DNA from: Muribaculaceae bacterium
Lineage (GTDB): Bacteria; Bacteroidota; Bacteroidia; Bacteroidales; Muribaculaceae
NCBI GenBank assembly: GCA_017405965.1
Contig: JAFQZK010000023.1
Coordinates: forward strand, 59,190-123,189
Reading direction: 5' to 3'
DNA length: 64,000 nucleotides
This document shows, in pieces, positions 9,293-17,235 of this stretch. Below the pieces are notes generated by a model. It did not search any database, was not told the DNA's origin, and was given only the letters and a program-made list of their open reading frames with translations. Position numbers and translations under genes: made by a program. Each line of letters begins with the position of its first letter. Position 1 is the first letter of the stretch.

Positions 9293-10270
9293 TTAAGTTC
9301 GCTTAAGCTCGCTAAATGTTTTCTTGCTGATGAAATAGCTCATGCCCAGGATGATGAGAAGGAATGCGAGGGCAATGGGGACATTGAGGAAATATCCTCG
9401 GGCTGCATCCATCTGGTGATCTCGCAGCAGGTGAATGCCGTAGTTGGTGTTTAACAGGACTGACATCAGGGTGTAGCCGCACACAAAGGCCACGACCAGG
9501 CGCCATAAGGTACCCCAGACACCATAGCCGAACAGCTGCCTATAGGTGACAAATAGCATCACTGAACCCAGCAGGAACACGAGCCATCCCTGGGCGGTGA
9601 TGTCATAAAGCATGTTCAGAATCAGGAACATGGCTGTACCGAAAACCTGAATGAAAAAGCCCTGTGGAAGGGTATGCCTCGAGTTGCGCGGGGCAAAGCG
9701 GAAAATGAAGTAAATGGGGATGATCAGGAATGACAACAGTATCAGCGTGAAAACGTCGGGGTGGGTGTTGAGCCACTGGAGCACGTTACTCAGGTAATCG
9801 CTGGGAGGCGGGAACGTGCCCGGGAGATGGATGTTAAGCCAGTTGAACGCCTCGTTGACGTAGCCCATTTTCTCGCCCTCGGTATGGACCATACCATTGA
9901 TGGCACCCGTCATGAAATCGACAATCACACCCAGTACGCCAATGAGCACCAGCATCTTGATGGGCGGGAAGCTCACCTGCCGCTTGCCGCTGATGTAATC
10001 GCCGATGAAGTAACCCGGGCGCAGGAACAGTTGCAAGAGCGTGAACGGCAACGAGCGGGAGTGCATTCCCCACACCTCGGCAACACTGTGCCACACACTG
10101 TGCCATGTGATGCGGCCCAAACCCGACTTCTGGGAACAATAGGGGCAGTAGTTGCCCACGAAGTCATGCCCGCAGTTGCAGCAAGAGTTGGTCTGCTGGG
10201 AAGTGAACTCATGGTCGAACGGGTTCACCTGCCAGCGCTTGAAACGGTTGTATGTTGCTATGATATCCAC
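9293..10270 (-). CDS. DUF3667 zinc-ribbon membrane protein
   Basis: A 325-residue protein starting at GTG (complement at 10268-10270; MDI start shared with its paralogue). Near the N-terminus is a zinc ribbon, CNCGHDFVGNYCPYC, then a conserved stretch LRPGYFIGDYISGKRQVSF typical of DUF3667, then several hydrophobic segments that look membrane-spanning. The function of the family is unknown; it is common in Bacteroidota. The gene at 10350 is a tandem paralogue on the same strand, 79 bases away, so the two probably arose by duplication. The last residues (SELKRT) are read from a CTCGC repeat, so the C-terminus may be altered. Confidence 0.8.
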   Translation of the reverse strand: MDIIATYNRFKRWQVNPFDHEFTSQQTNSCCNCGHDFVGNYCPYCSQKSGLGRITWHSVWHSVAEVWGMHSRSLPFTLLQLFLRPGYFIGDYISGKRQVSFPPIKMLVLIGVLGVIVDFMTGAINGMVHTEGEKMGYVNEAFNWLNIHLPGTFPPPSDYLSNVLQWLNTHPDVFTLILLSFLIIPIYFIFRFAPRNSRHTLPQGFFIQVFGTAMFLILNMLYDITAQGWLVFLLGSVMLFVTYRQLFGYGVWGTLWRLVVAFVCGYTLMSVLLNTNYGIHLLRDHQMDAARGYFLNVPIALAFLLIILGMSYFISKKTFSELKRT

Positions 10271-10349
10271 AGTTCAGATTGTCTGAATCATCAATTATAA
10301 CCAGTGACCATGACAGAAATCCCAAATACGGCAACAGGTCCGATCATAG

Positions 10350-11228
10350 TTATACATCGGAGTTGGTCACCATCCTGTTGAGCAGTTTCACAAAGAGTTT
10401 AAACCCATCGATAAAATTAGAATCTCCGGTCTGTATCATGTGAATGCTGAAATCTATTCCCAACATGAGCAGCGCCAGCAGGTGGGCGCAAACCAAAGCC
10501 AAAACCAGGCGCCAGAGCGTTCCCCACCAGCCATAGCCAAAGAGCTGCTTGTAAACGGCATACGTCCAGATATTTCCCAACACGAATATGAACCAATGCC
10601 ATGATGTGAGATCATCAAACATGTTGAAAATAAGAAAAGCGATGGCCGTAAACACCTGAATGAAAAAGCCCTGTGGCAAAGTGTGGCGCGGGTTGCGCGG
10701 CGCATGGCGAAAGATGAAATAGTTGGGGATAATCAGGTAGGACAGCAAGATTAACGACATCACGTCGGGGTGGAGGTTCATCCACTCAAAGGCATTGTCG
10801 ATGAACAACATCTTGTCACCAACAAAATCGAAGTCATTATTGAATACACCACCGATGGGGCTCCCAATAAGATAATCGACAAGGAGTCCCAGCAGCGCGA
10901 TAATCGCCAGCATCTTGACCGGCGGGAAACTCACCTGCCGCTTGCCGCTGATGTAATCGCTGATGAAGTAACCCGGACGCAAGAACAGCTGCACCAGCGA
11001 GTACACCAACGAACGGTTGTGCAGTCCCCACAATTCGCCGATGCTCAGGAGCACGCTGCGCCACGTGATGGGGCCCATGCCCTCACGCTGTGAACAGATC
11101 GGGCAGAAATTGCCCACAAAGTCGCTACCACAGTTGGCACAATGGTGCGACGACGGGCTGTTGAGCTTGTAGGCAAACGGGTCTTGCTGCCATTGTCTGA
11201 AGCGCCGATATGCTTTCTTGATGTCCAC
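10350..11228 (-). CDS. DUF3667 zinc-ribbon membrane protein (paralogue)
   Basis: A 292-residue paralogue of the neighbouring DUF3667 protein, also with a GTG start and an MDI N-terminus. It keeps the zinc ribbon (CANCGSDFVGNFCPIC), the LRPGYFISDYISGKRQVSF core and APRNPRHTLPQGFFIQVF, followed by hydrophobic helices. It lacks one stretch present in the 325-residue copy, between the core and the second half. Transcription would run from the PepSY-like side toward 9293. No function is established. Confidence 0.8.
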   Translation of the reverse strand: MDIKKAYRRFRQWQQDPFAYKLNSPSSHHCANCGSDFVGNFCPICSQREGMGPITWRSVLLSIGELWGLHNRSLVYSLVQLFLRPGYFISDYISGKRQVSFPPVKMLAIIALLGLLVDYLIGSPIGGVFNNDFDFVGDKMLFIDNAFEWMNLHPDVMSLILLSYLIIPNYFIFRHAPRNPRHTLPQGFFIQVFTAIAFLIFNMFDDLTSWHWFIFVLGNIWTYAVYKQLFGYGWWGTLWRLVLALVCAHLLALLMLGIDFSIHMIQTGDSNFIDGFKLFVKLLNRMVTNSDV

Positions 11229-11309
11229 TCTTGCTTGATGAAAAGGGAGGAAATGCTACCATTATCGGGTCATGCCATCTCCTCCCCTGAGTAAATCACT
11301 ATGATAAGA

Positions 11310-11750
11310 TTAATCGTCGTAGTCCATATCGATGACCTGGAAGCTGCGGTTGAACTCAATCTCCATGCCATTGTTGAGCTTCACCTCATAGACGCTGCGG
11401 TGGCGCTCCAGTTTGATGATTGACTTGCCGGGATAGTTCTGGCTGATGTAGCTGGCAATCTGGGCAGGAACAGCGTTGGCGGGCACCTTGCTGTTGTAGC
11501 ACTCGATATCCTTCCATTCACCATTCCTGTCGAATTCAATCTTCTCACCGCTCTCGTAGCGGATGGTGAAATCATCCCAGTCGGCAGTCACCAGCAGGGG
11601 GACCTTAGTGGCGAAGTTAGCCTTGAGGAACGCCTGTGCGGGCTGAGGCAGCTGGTCGTAGGTGATAACGCGATCATCATCGTCGGCACTCATCGTCAGG
11701 CTCATGGTCATGACCATAGCCATCAACAGTAAAAATATAATCTTCTTCAT
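11310..11750 (-). CDS. PepSY-like (DUF2874-type) periplasmic protein
   Basis: A 146-residue exported protein with signal peptide MKKIIFLLLMAMVMTMSLTMSA. The mature part holds two PepSY-like halves, each with a hydrophobic-acidic pattern such as DDFTIRYESGEKIEFD-G-W and YEVKLNNGMEIEFN…VIDMD. Proteins of this Bacteroidota family are small, secreted and of unknown role; the fold resembles beta-lactamase-inhibitor-like PepSY domains. It lies downstream of the lipoprotein at 11849 on the same strand and is a close paralogue of the protein at 12651 (shared WDDxTIRYESGEK). A mutual regulatory or binding role is only inference. Confidence 0.8.
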   Translation of the reverse strand: MKKIIFLLLMAMVMTMSLTMSADDDDRVITYDQLPQPAQAFLKANFATKVPLLVTADWDDFTIRYESGEKIEFDRNGEWKDIECYNSKVPANAVPAQIASYISQNYPGKSIIKLERHRSVYEVKLNNGMEIEFNRSFQVIDMDYDD

Positions 11751-11848
11751 CTTTTCAGTATTTTAGATTGTTGTTGTAAATATCTGATTTCTAATTGTCG
11801 CGAGCGCGGATGTCTCACTAATCTCTAATCAGCGAGCGATAGCGAGCA

Positions 11849-12283
11849 TCAATCATCCATTTCCCTGAGGACGCCCTGCTTGTTGTACTTCAGCTCGATG
11901 CCGGAGGCCAGTTCAAGATCATAGCCGTTACGCTCCTTGTCGATCTTGGTGACGAACACACCGGGGAAATTAGCCTGGAGATGCGTAGCAATGGGAGCCG
12001 GAATCAACTGCACGGGAACAGGTCGGCCCACTGGGCTCTCGATTTTGTCCCACATGTCGTCGGTGTCAAACTCGATATGAGTACCGTCGGCCAGGAAAAC
12101 TTCATACTGCCAGCCGAACAACTCAAGGTCCTTCTGGGCAAAGGTGATGGCCTCGCCCGGATAAGTCTGCTGGACAAACGTCTTGACAGGAACAGGTAAC
12201 TGCTCAGGAATAACAGGCTTGTCGCTGCAGGCCGTCATCAACAAAACTAAGGCAAAAATGCCTGATACGAGAACTATCTTCAT
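11849..12283 (-). CDS. PepSY-like lipoprotein
   Basis: A 144-residue protein. The ATG at 12281-12283 (complement) is chosen because it gives a lipoprotein signal, MKIVLVSGIFALVLLMTAC, with lipobox LMTAC. A longer in-frame start at 12340 would add a non-signal extension and overlap the promoter. The mature part has the same two-half PepSY-like plan (YEVFLADGTHIEFD, YDLELASGIELKYN) and ends in MDD. It pairs with the soluble PepSY-like gene at 11310. The -7 box TATATTTG (complement at 12308-12315) lies 25 bases upstream. Confidence 0.8.
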   Translation of the reverse strand: MKIVLVSGIFALVLLMTACSDKPVIPEQLPVPVKTFVQQTYPGEAITFAQKDLELFGWQYEVFLADGTHIEFDTDDMWDKIESPVGRPVPVQLIPAPIATHLQANFPGVFVTKIDKERNGYDLELASGIELKYNKQGVLREMDD

Positions 12284-12454
12284 CTTAATCAATTGTTTAA
12301 ATCGCTGCAAATATACGTCATTTTCTTTGTTATACCACAAGAAAACATAGAAAAACCGTATTTTTGAAACCTGGCTTAGTGACCCGCGGCATCATCGGCA
12401 AAGAATCGGAGCCATATTTCACCCTGCAAAAATCATACCAGAAAGCAAATTCTT

Positions 12455-12553
12455 ATCCGTTGGCGGATTTAACGGAATAAGTAGAGTCTGCGTGAGAATG
12501 TAGAGGTGACTAACTGATGGCAAAAACTTGATTCTTTTATTCCGCCAACGGGT
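12455..12553. mobile_element. MITE-like element, short copy (99 bp)
   Basis: Ends are imperfect terminal inverted repeats of A[T/C]CCGTTGGCGGA type, and the element is flanked by a perfect 8-bp direct repeat AAATTCTT (12447-12454 and 12554-12561), as expected of target-site duplication. The interior contains GTAGAGTCTGCGTGAGAATG and is shared with the longer copy at 19779-20146. It encodes nothing, so it would need a transposase supplied elsewhere. It sits between the divergent promoters of the PepSY-like gene pairs. Confidence 0.75.
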
Positions 12554-12570
12554 AAATTCTTGTTAGATTA

Positions 12571-12600
12571 TTTGGTATTTCTGGAATTATAGTACCTTTG
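12571..12600 (+). promoter_or_regulatory. Promoter of the rightward PepSY-like pair
   Basis: TTTG at 12571-12574 and TACCTTTG at 12593-12600, 18 bases apart, match the Bacteroidales -33/-7 pattern. The MITE-like element ends 17 bases before the -33 box. Confidence 0.7.
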
Positions 12601-12650
12601 CGCACGAAAATCATAAATACAACTTATTTTGACTAAAAATCCGGTATAAA

Positions 12651-13082
12651 ATGAAAAGTATTAAAGCTATTCTTTTGTTGGCCGCCATGATGGTGATGAG
12701 CTTCAGCGCTAAGGCCGACCACGACCAAGTGATTACCTTTGACCAGATGCCCGAGACAGCCCAGGCGTTCCACAAGCAGTATTTTGCCGGAAAGGTGCCC
12801 CTCGTGGTGACTGTGGATTGGGACGACTACACCATCCGCTATGAGAGCGGTGAGAAGGTGGAGTTTGACAAGCAGGGCAACTGGAAGGAGATCGACTGCC
12901 GCGCTTCGATCGTTCCCGCCGAACTGATTCCCGCGGAGATCAAGTCGAACATCGCCGCCACGTTCCCCAATGCCGCCATCCTCAAGATTGACCGCAACCG
13001 CCGTGGCTATGAGGTGAAACTCAACAACGGCCTCGAAGTGGAATACAGCCCCACATTCCAAGTCATCGACATCGACGACTAA
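12651..13082 (+). CDS. PepSY-like (DUF2874-type) periplasmic protein
   Basis: A 143-residue exported protein (signal peptide MKSIKAILLLAAMMVMSFSAKA) with two PepSY-like halves: WDDYTIRYESGEKVEFD and YEVKLNNGLEVEY…VIDIDD. It is very similar to the protein at 11310, so the two loci come from duplication. It is followed by the lipoprotein-type paralogue at 13191, mirroring the soluble-plus-lipoprotein pairing on the other strand. Function is unknown. Confidence 0.8.
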   Translation: MKSIKAILLLAAMMVMSFSAKADHDQVITFDQMPETAQAFHKQYFAGKVPLVVTVDWDDYTIRYESGEKVEFDKQGNWKEIDCRASIVPAELIPAEIKSNIAATFPNAAILKIDRNRRGYEVKLNNGLEVEYSPTFQVIDIDD

Positions 13083-13089
13083 TCAACCC

Positions 13090-13143
13090 AATTGGTCGAA
13101 TAAGTAAAATTGGTCGAATTGGTCCAATTAGTCCAATAAGACC
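13090..13143. repeat. 9-bp tandem repeat, about 6 units
   Basis: Tandem units AATTGGTCG, AATAAGTAA, AATTGGTCC, AATTAGTCC and so on lie between the two PepSY-like genes. They match the unit at 3038-3100. Confidence 0.8.
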
Positions 13144-13190
13144 TATAAGTTCACATTTTATCGGAATAATAACCTAAACAAATAACTAAA

Positions 13191-13745
13191 ATGAATTTGA
13201 AAGTTTTATCTATCGGCGTAGCCCTGTTTGCACTCTGGTCCTGCTCTGGCAACAATGACGCCCAGCAACAAGTCGCTGTGCCCACTGTTCAACAGCAACC
13301 CGTACAAGCCGCTCCAGCCGATTCCACCATGGCTCAGGCCCAGGCTCAAGCCCAAGATCCCGCTCAGGCCCAGGCTGCTCCCGCAGCAAATGCCCAGGCG
13401 TTGCCCGCCCCCATCACCGACTTCATCAAGCAGCATTTCCCCAATGCCACAGTTGTGGGTGTCGAGCCCGACCACGAACATGGCGGCTTGGAATATGACG
13501 TCTATCTGAACGACGGCACCCAAATCGACTTTGATGCCAACAACCAATGGGAAAAAGTGGAATGCATGAGAGGCGTCCCCTCGTTCTTCGTTCCCAAGGC
13601 TATCGCCACCTATGTAAAAGGCTCCTATCAGAACCTGGCCATCACCAAGATCAACAAGGAGTACCACGGCTATGACATCGAGCTCGCCAATGGCATGGAG
13701 CTGAGTTTTGACCGCTCAGGCCGCTTCATGGGCATGGATGATTAA
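13191..13745 (+). CDS. PepSY-like lipoprotein with Gln/Ala-rich linker
   Basis: A 184-residue protein with a lipoprotein signal (VALFALWSC, lipobox LWSC). Residues about 22-75 form a low-complexity linker rich in Q, A and P (repeated QAQAQ), probably a flexible tether from the outer membrane. The C-terminal 110 residues are two PepSY-like halves (YDVYLNDGTQIDFD, YDIELANGMELSFD) ending in MDD, matching the lipoprotein at 11849. A strong terminator follows at 13785. The role of the family is unknown. Confidence 0.8.
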   Translation: MNLKVLSIGVALFALWSCSGNNDAQQQVAVPTVQQQPVQAAPADSTMAQAQAQAQDPAQAQAAPAANAQALPAPITDFIKQHFPNATVVGVEPDHEHGGLEYDVYLNDGTQIDFDANNQWEKVECMRGVPSFFVPKAIATYVKGSYQNLAITKINKEYHGYDIELANGMELSFDRSGRFMGMDD

Positions 13746-13784
13746 GTGCTCGCTTAAGCGAGCTTAAGCTCGCAGATCAGAGAC

Positions 13785-13825
13785 ACATCCGCATTCCGTT
13801 CAGTCGGGAATGCGGATGTCTTTTT
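13785..13825 (+). terminator. Rho-independent terminator after the PepSY-like pair
   Basis: ACATCCGCATTCC, an eight-base loop, GGGAATGCGGATGT, then C and five T. The stem shares the GCATCCGC/GCGGATGC module found in other gaps. Confidence 0.8.
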
Positions 13826-13839
13826 AACCTGTTGCTTGA

Positions 13840-13876
13840 AAAAAATGCTTTGCGTCTTAGCGCCTTAGCGTGGGGC
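13840..13876 (-). repeat. 37-bp dispersed repeat, right copy
   Basis: Inverted match (34 of 37) to 8981-9017. Related CTTTGCGTCTTAGCG-type repeats are, from general knowledge, widespread in bacterial intergenic DNA. The remainder of this gap to 14000 is TAATCACTAATC, TTAACCTTTAACC and CTCGCGACAGCGAGC repeats. Confidence 0.7.
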
Positions 13877-14000
13877 CCAACGTGCGGATGCCTCACTAAT
13901 CACTAATCACTAACCTGCTCGCGACAGCGAGCATGATGCCTCTTTAACCTTTAACCATTAACCTTTAACCTGCTCGCGACAGCGAGCATCATCGCGAGCA

Positions 14001-16835
14001 TCAACTGAGAATGTAGTCGAGCAGGGCATTGACGTCGGCAATATTGACCTCGCCATCGCCGTTGATATCACCTATAGCATCCTGATTGCCATCCAGAATC
14101 TTGTCAATCAACATGTTGACGTCGGCAAGGTTGATTTCGCCGTCGTTGTTCAGGTCACCCTTCATGAGGTCTTCGACAATCTGCCCGAAATAGGGAGACC
14201 AGTGCTCATCGGCCCGATAGGCATCGGCCGTTCCACAGGGCACATGAAGCGTGCGACCAGCATAGGGTGAATAACTGCCATAAGCAAATATAGAGAAGAT
14301 ATCGTTTCCACTCGCCACTCGTGAGAGGCCGGTGATGTAACTATACACATCAGTCAGGTCAAAACAGCTGTTAAAGGCTCTGTTACCAATGGCGACGACA
14401 GATTTGGGGATGGTCACGCTCGTCAGGCCGTCGCAGTTCTCGAAGGCCCGGTTGCCGATGGTGGTGACCGTGCCAGGGATGACTACATCCTTCAAGGCAG
14501 CGCAGCGCCAGAACGCATCATCGCCGATGGCGGTGACTGAACTCGGGATGACCGTGCCCTTGCAACCCACAACCAGGGTATTGCTGGCTGTCTCGATGAT
14601 GGCATTGCAATGGTCGCGGGAATCAAAGGTCGTGTTGTCGCTCGACACGACAATGCTCGACAGGGCATCGCAGCTAGCGAACGGAACAGGGCCGAGGACG
14701 ATGACCGAGCCGGGTATGGTCACGCTCGCCAGGCTACTGCAACTCGAGAATGCAAAAGTGCCGATGGCTTTGACGGTGTTGGGCATGGTCACGCTCGTCA
14801 GGGATTTGCAGCTTCGGAACGCGCCCCCGGCAATGCCCGTCGTGCCGTCCCTGAGCGTGATGGTGGTTAGATCGGGCATCATCGGGTCTCTCTTGTATCG
14901 ATAAGCGACCAATCCGGCATATACGAGGCCGTAGGGCTGGTTGTTGTACCAGGGGGTTTGCTCAAATGCATCGTAGCCGATTAAGATGAGCGAGCTGGGG
15001 ATGTTCACGTTTACCAAATCGGCGCAACCCCAGTAAGCCCGGTTGCCGATGGTGGTGACCGAACTGGGGAAGGTGACGCTCGTCAAGCCGCGGCAGCGAG
15101 CGAACGCTTCATCACCAATGGCGGTGACCGTGCCGGGGATGACCGTGCCTTTACAACCGATCACCACGGTATTGCTGGCCGTCTCGATGATGGCGTTGCA
15201 ATTGCCGCGGGAGTCAAAGGTCGTGTTGCCGCTGGAAACGACGATGTTCGTCAGGTTCAAGCAGCCCTCGAAGGCGTCCACAGCAACCGATCTAGCCGAG
15301 TTGCCGATGGTTACCCTTGTCAAGCCTGTGCAGACACGGAACGCGGCCTCGCCGATGGTGACGACCTTGTCTGGAATGGTCACACCTGTCAAGCCTCGGC
15401 AGCCAGCGAACGCATCGGTGCCGATGGTGGTGACCGAGTTGCCGATGGACAAGCTCGTCAAACCTTCACAACTCGAGAAAGCATTCTCTCCAATGGTGGT
15501 GACGGAACTAGGTATTTCCAAGTTCGTCAAGGCACGACAGTAGGTGAAGGCCTCTTTAGGGATGGTGGTGAGGGAGTTGCCGATGGTGAGGCTCTTCATG
15601 TTAGCGCACCCACCGAACGCTCGCACACCGAGGGAGGTGACCGAATTGGGTATTGTCAAGCTCGTCATGCCACAGCCCGCGAATGCCTCAATGCCGATGG
15701 TGGTGACCGAATTGGGGATGGTCATGCTCGTCATGCGGGCACCACAGCAATAGAACGCCCAGTCGCCAATGGCGGTGACCGAGCCCGGGATGACCGTGTT
15801 GGCGCAACCGGCAATCAAGGTATTGCTGGCCGTCTCGATAACGGCGTTGCAATTGTCACGGGAATCGTAGGTCGTGTTGCCGCTGGCCACAACGAGTCTC
15901 GACAAGTTGCTAGAACTGCCAAAGGCCATAAGACCGATAGAGGAGACCGACCTGCCGATGGTCACGCTCGCCAGACTCTCACATCTGTCGAAAGCCATAT
16001 CGCCAATCGTCGTGACCGCGTTGCCGATGGTCACGCTCGCCAGGCCGTCGCAGTAGCGGAATGCCTGCGGGCCGATGGTCTTGACCGAGTTAGGGATGGT
16101 CACAGTCGTCAGGCCGTCGCAATAAGCAAATGCTTCCGTGCCGATAGAGAGGACCGAATTGGGGATGGTCACACTCGTCAGACCGTTGCAGCCTCCGAAA
16201 GCCCCATCGCCGATGATGGTGACCGAGCTTGGGATAGTCACGCTCGACAAGCCTCGACAACACCAGAACGCATCGGTGCCGATGACCATGACGGTGCCCG
16301 GGATAACAGTGTTCTTGCAGCCGGCAATCAAGGTGTTGCTGGCCGTCTCGATAATGGCGTTGCAATTGTTGCGGGAATCGTAATACGGGTTTTCGCTGGC
16401 CACCGTGAGGCTCGTCATGCCAGTGCAGGCCGAAAATGCCGATTCGCCGATTGAAGTGACGTAGCGGGAGATGGTCACGCTCGTCAAGCCGTCGCAGCCG
16501 AAGAACGCGGACCTACCGATTTTTGTGACCGAATTGGGGATAATCACGCTTGTCGTCTCATCGTCATACATGAACGCACCGTTTCCGATGCCGGTGACAG
16601 GATAGGTGACGCCCTTATGGGTAACAGCAGCTGGGATGGTGAACACCGCCCCCGAGTAGCCTGTAAGGGGGGGTGCGGTGACTTCGACAGCGGTTCCATC
16701 ATCAATAATGTTATAGTACAGGCCGTCCTCCTCAAAGTCATAGATATTGACATTGCCCCCTGCGCTGGTGGTGGCGGGCAGCAACAATGTCAACAACAGG
16801 AGGGCAGATGTGAGCAGATGTTTCATAGTTGTCAT
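14001..16835 (-). CDS. BspA-like LRR_5 surface protein with C-terminal dockerin-like domain
   Basis: About 944 residues from the ATG at 16833-16835 (MTTMKHLL…); an ATG three codons later is equally possible. The signal peptide is LLTSALLLLTLLLPATTSA. An N-terminal beta-rich domain (about residues 30-90) is followed by many LRR_5 repeats of the form LTSVTIPNSVTTIGxxAFxxC. Four times the repeats are broken by the same insert type (YDSRNNCNAIIETASNTL). The C-terminus has two EF-hand-like dockerin repeats (GDLNNDGEINLADV, GDINGDGEVNIADV), as in the DUF285-type protein at 4338. The protein is expected at the cell surface, with adhesion as the usual suggestion for the family. It stands alone as a transcription unit. 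Confidence 0.9.
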   Translation of the reverse strand: MTTMKHLLTSALLLLTLLLPATTSAGGNVNIYDFEEDGLYYNIIDDGTAVEVTAPPLTGYSGAVFTIPAAVTHKGVTYPVTGIGNGAFMYDDETTSVIIPNSVTKIGRSAFFGCDGLTSVTISRYVTSIGESAFSACTGMTSLTVASENPYYDSRNNCNAIIETASNTLIAGCKNTVIPGTVMVIGTDAFWCCRGLSSVTIPSSVTIIGDGAFGGCNGLTSVTIPNSVLSIGTEAFAYCDGLTTVTIPNSVKTIGPQAFRYCDGLASVTIGNAVTTIGDMAFDRCESLASVTIGRSVSSIGLMAFGSSSNLSRLVVASGNTTYDSRDNCNAVIETASNTLIAGCANTVIPGSVTAIGDWAFYCCGARMTSMTIPNSVTTIGIEAFAGCGMTSLTIPNSVTSLGVRAFGGCANMKSLTIGNSLTTIPKEAFTYCRALTNLEIPSSVTTIGENAFSSCEGLTSLSIGNSVTTIGTDAFAGCRGLTGVTIPDKVVTIGEAAFRVCTGLTRVTIGNSARSVAVDAFEGCLNLTNIVVSSGNTTFDSRGNCNAIIETASNTVVIGCKGTVIPGTVTAIGDEAFARCRGLTSVTFPSSVTTIGNRAYWGCADLVNVNIPSSLILIGYDAFEQTPWYNNQPYGLVYAGLVAYRYKRDPMMPDLTTITLRDGTTGIAGGAFRSCKSLTSVTMPNTVKAIGTFAFSSCSSLASVTIPGSVIVLGPVPFASCDALSSIVVSSDNTTFDSRDHCNAIIETASNTLVVGCKGTVIPSSVTAIGDDAFWRCAALKDVVIPGTVTTIGNRAFENCDGLTSVTIPKSVVAIGNRAFNSCFDLTDVYSYITGLSRVASGNDIFSIFAYGSYSPYAGRTLHVPCGTADAYRADEHWSPYFGQIVEDLMKGDLNNDGEINLADVNMLIDKILDGNQDAIGDINGDGEVNIADVNALLDYILS

Positions 16836-17063
16836 TTTTGGGTGATTATGTTTAATCGCAAATTTAAGCAAACAAACCGAAGTATCAAGACAACATTGAG
16901 AATTTTTCCATCATTCCTGTAAATTTCTTCAAAAAGTGTAAAAAAACTAGACAATTTAAACGGCTAAAGCCGTGGATAATGGATAAGGGTTAAAGGTTAA
17001 TGAAACATCCACCCCCGTGCAGGCGTGGACGAAACGGACGAACAACAACAAAGAAATAGAAGA

Positions 17064-17146
17064 CAATAAATACAATAAATACAAATTGGCATCCGCATGG
17101 CAGTAATGCTACGCCCCGCATGGCATTGTATTTATTGTACTTATTG
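17064..17146. repeat. Long inverted repeat, 21-bp arms
   Basis: Left arm 17064-17084 (CAATAAATACAATAAATACAA with one extra base beyond 20) pairs with right arm 17126-17146, 20 of 21 bases. The 41-base interior carries GCATGGCA twice. It would form a strong hairpin in RNA from either strand. Confidence 0.75.
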
Positions 17147-17170
17147 TTTTCCTTATATAATATGGGGGAT

Positions 17171-17205
17171 AAAAGAAGTGCCGGGGCGTGGGGGCCTCGG
17201 CACTT
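17171..17205 (-). terminator. Rho-independent terminator of pnp
   Basis: On the minus strand AAGTGCCG … CGGCACTT forms a GC-rich hairpin followed by CTTTT. It lies 30 bases after the pnp stop. Confidence 0.8.
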
Positions 17206-17235
17206 GCTATTGTTGACTGATGTGTTGTCGCGGGA

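Larger units (their letters stand above)
12284..12650. other. Divergent intergenic region between PepSY-like pairs
   Basis: This 367-base gap holds a leftward -7 box (complement 12308-12315), a small inverted-repeat element at 12455-12553, and the rightward promoter at 12571-12600. I see no other gene in it. Confidence 0.6.
16836..17235. other. Intergenic region with repeats and pnp terminator
   Basis: A 400-base gap. It holds the upstream region of the BspA-like gene, a GGTTAAAGGTTAATG repeat near 16990, a long inverted repeat (17064-17146) and the terminator of pnp (17171-17205). No gene is seen. Confidence 0.6.

Noticed and set aside
4338-16835. Cellulosome built on the dockerin-like domains
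   Set aside because: No cohesin or scaffoldin is visible, and the GH9 enzyme itself has no dockerin, so a cellulosome is not supported.
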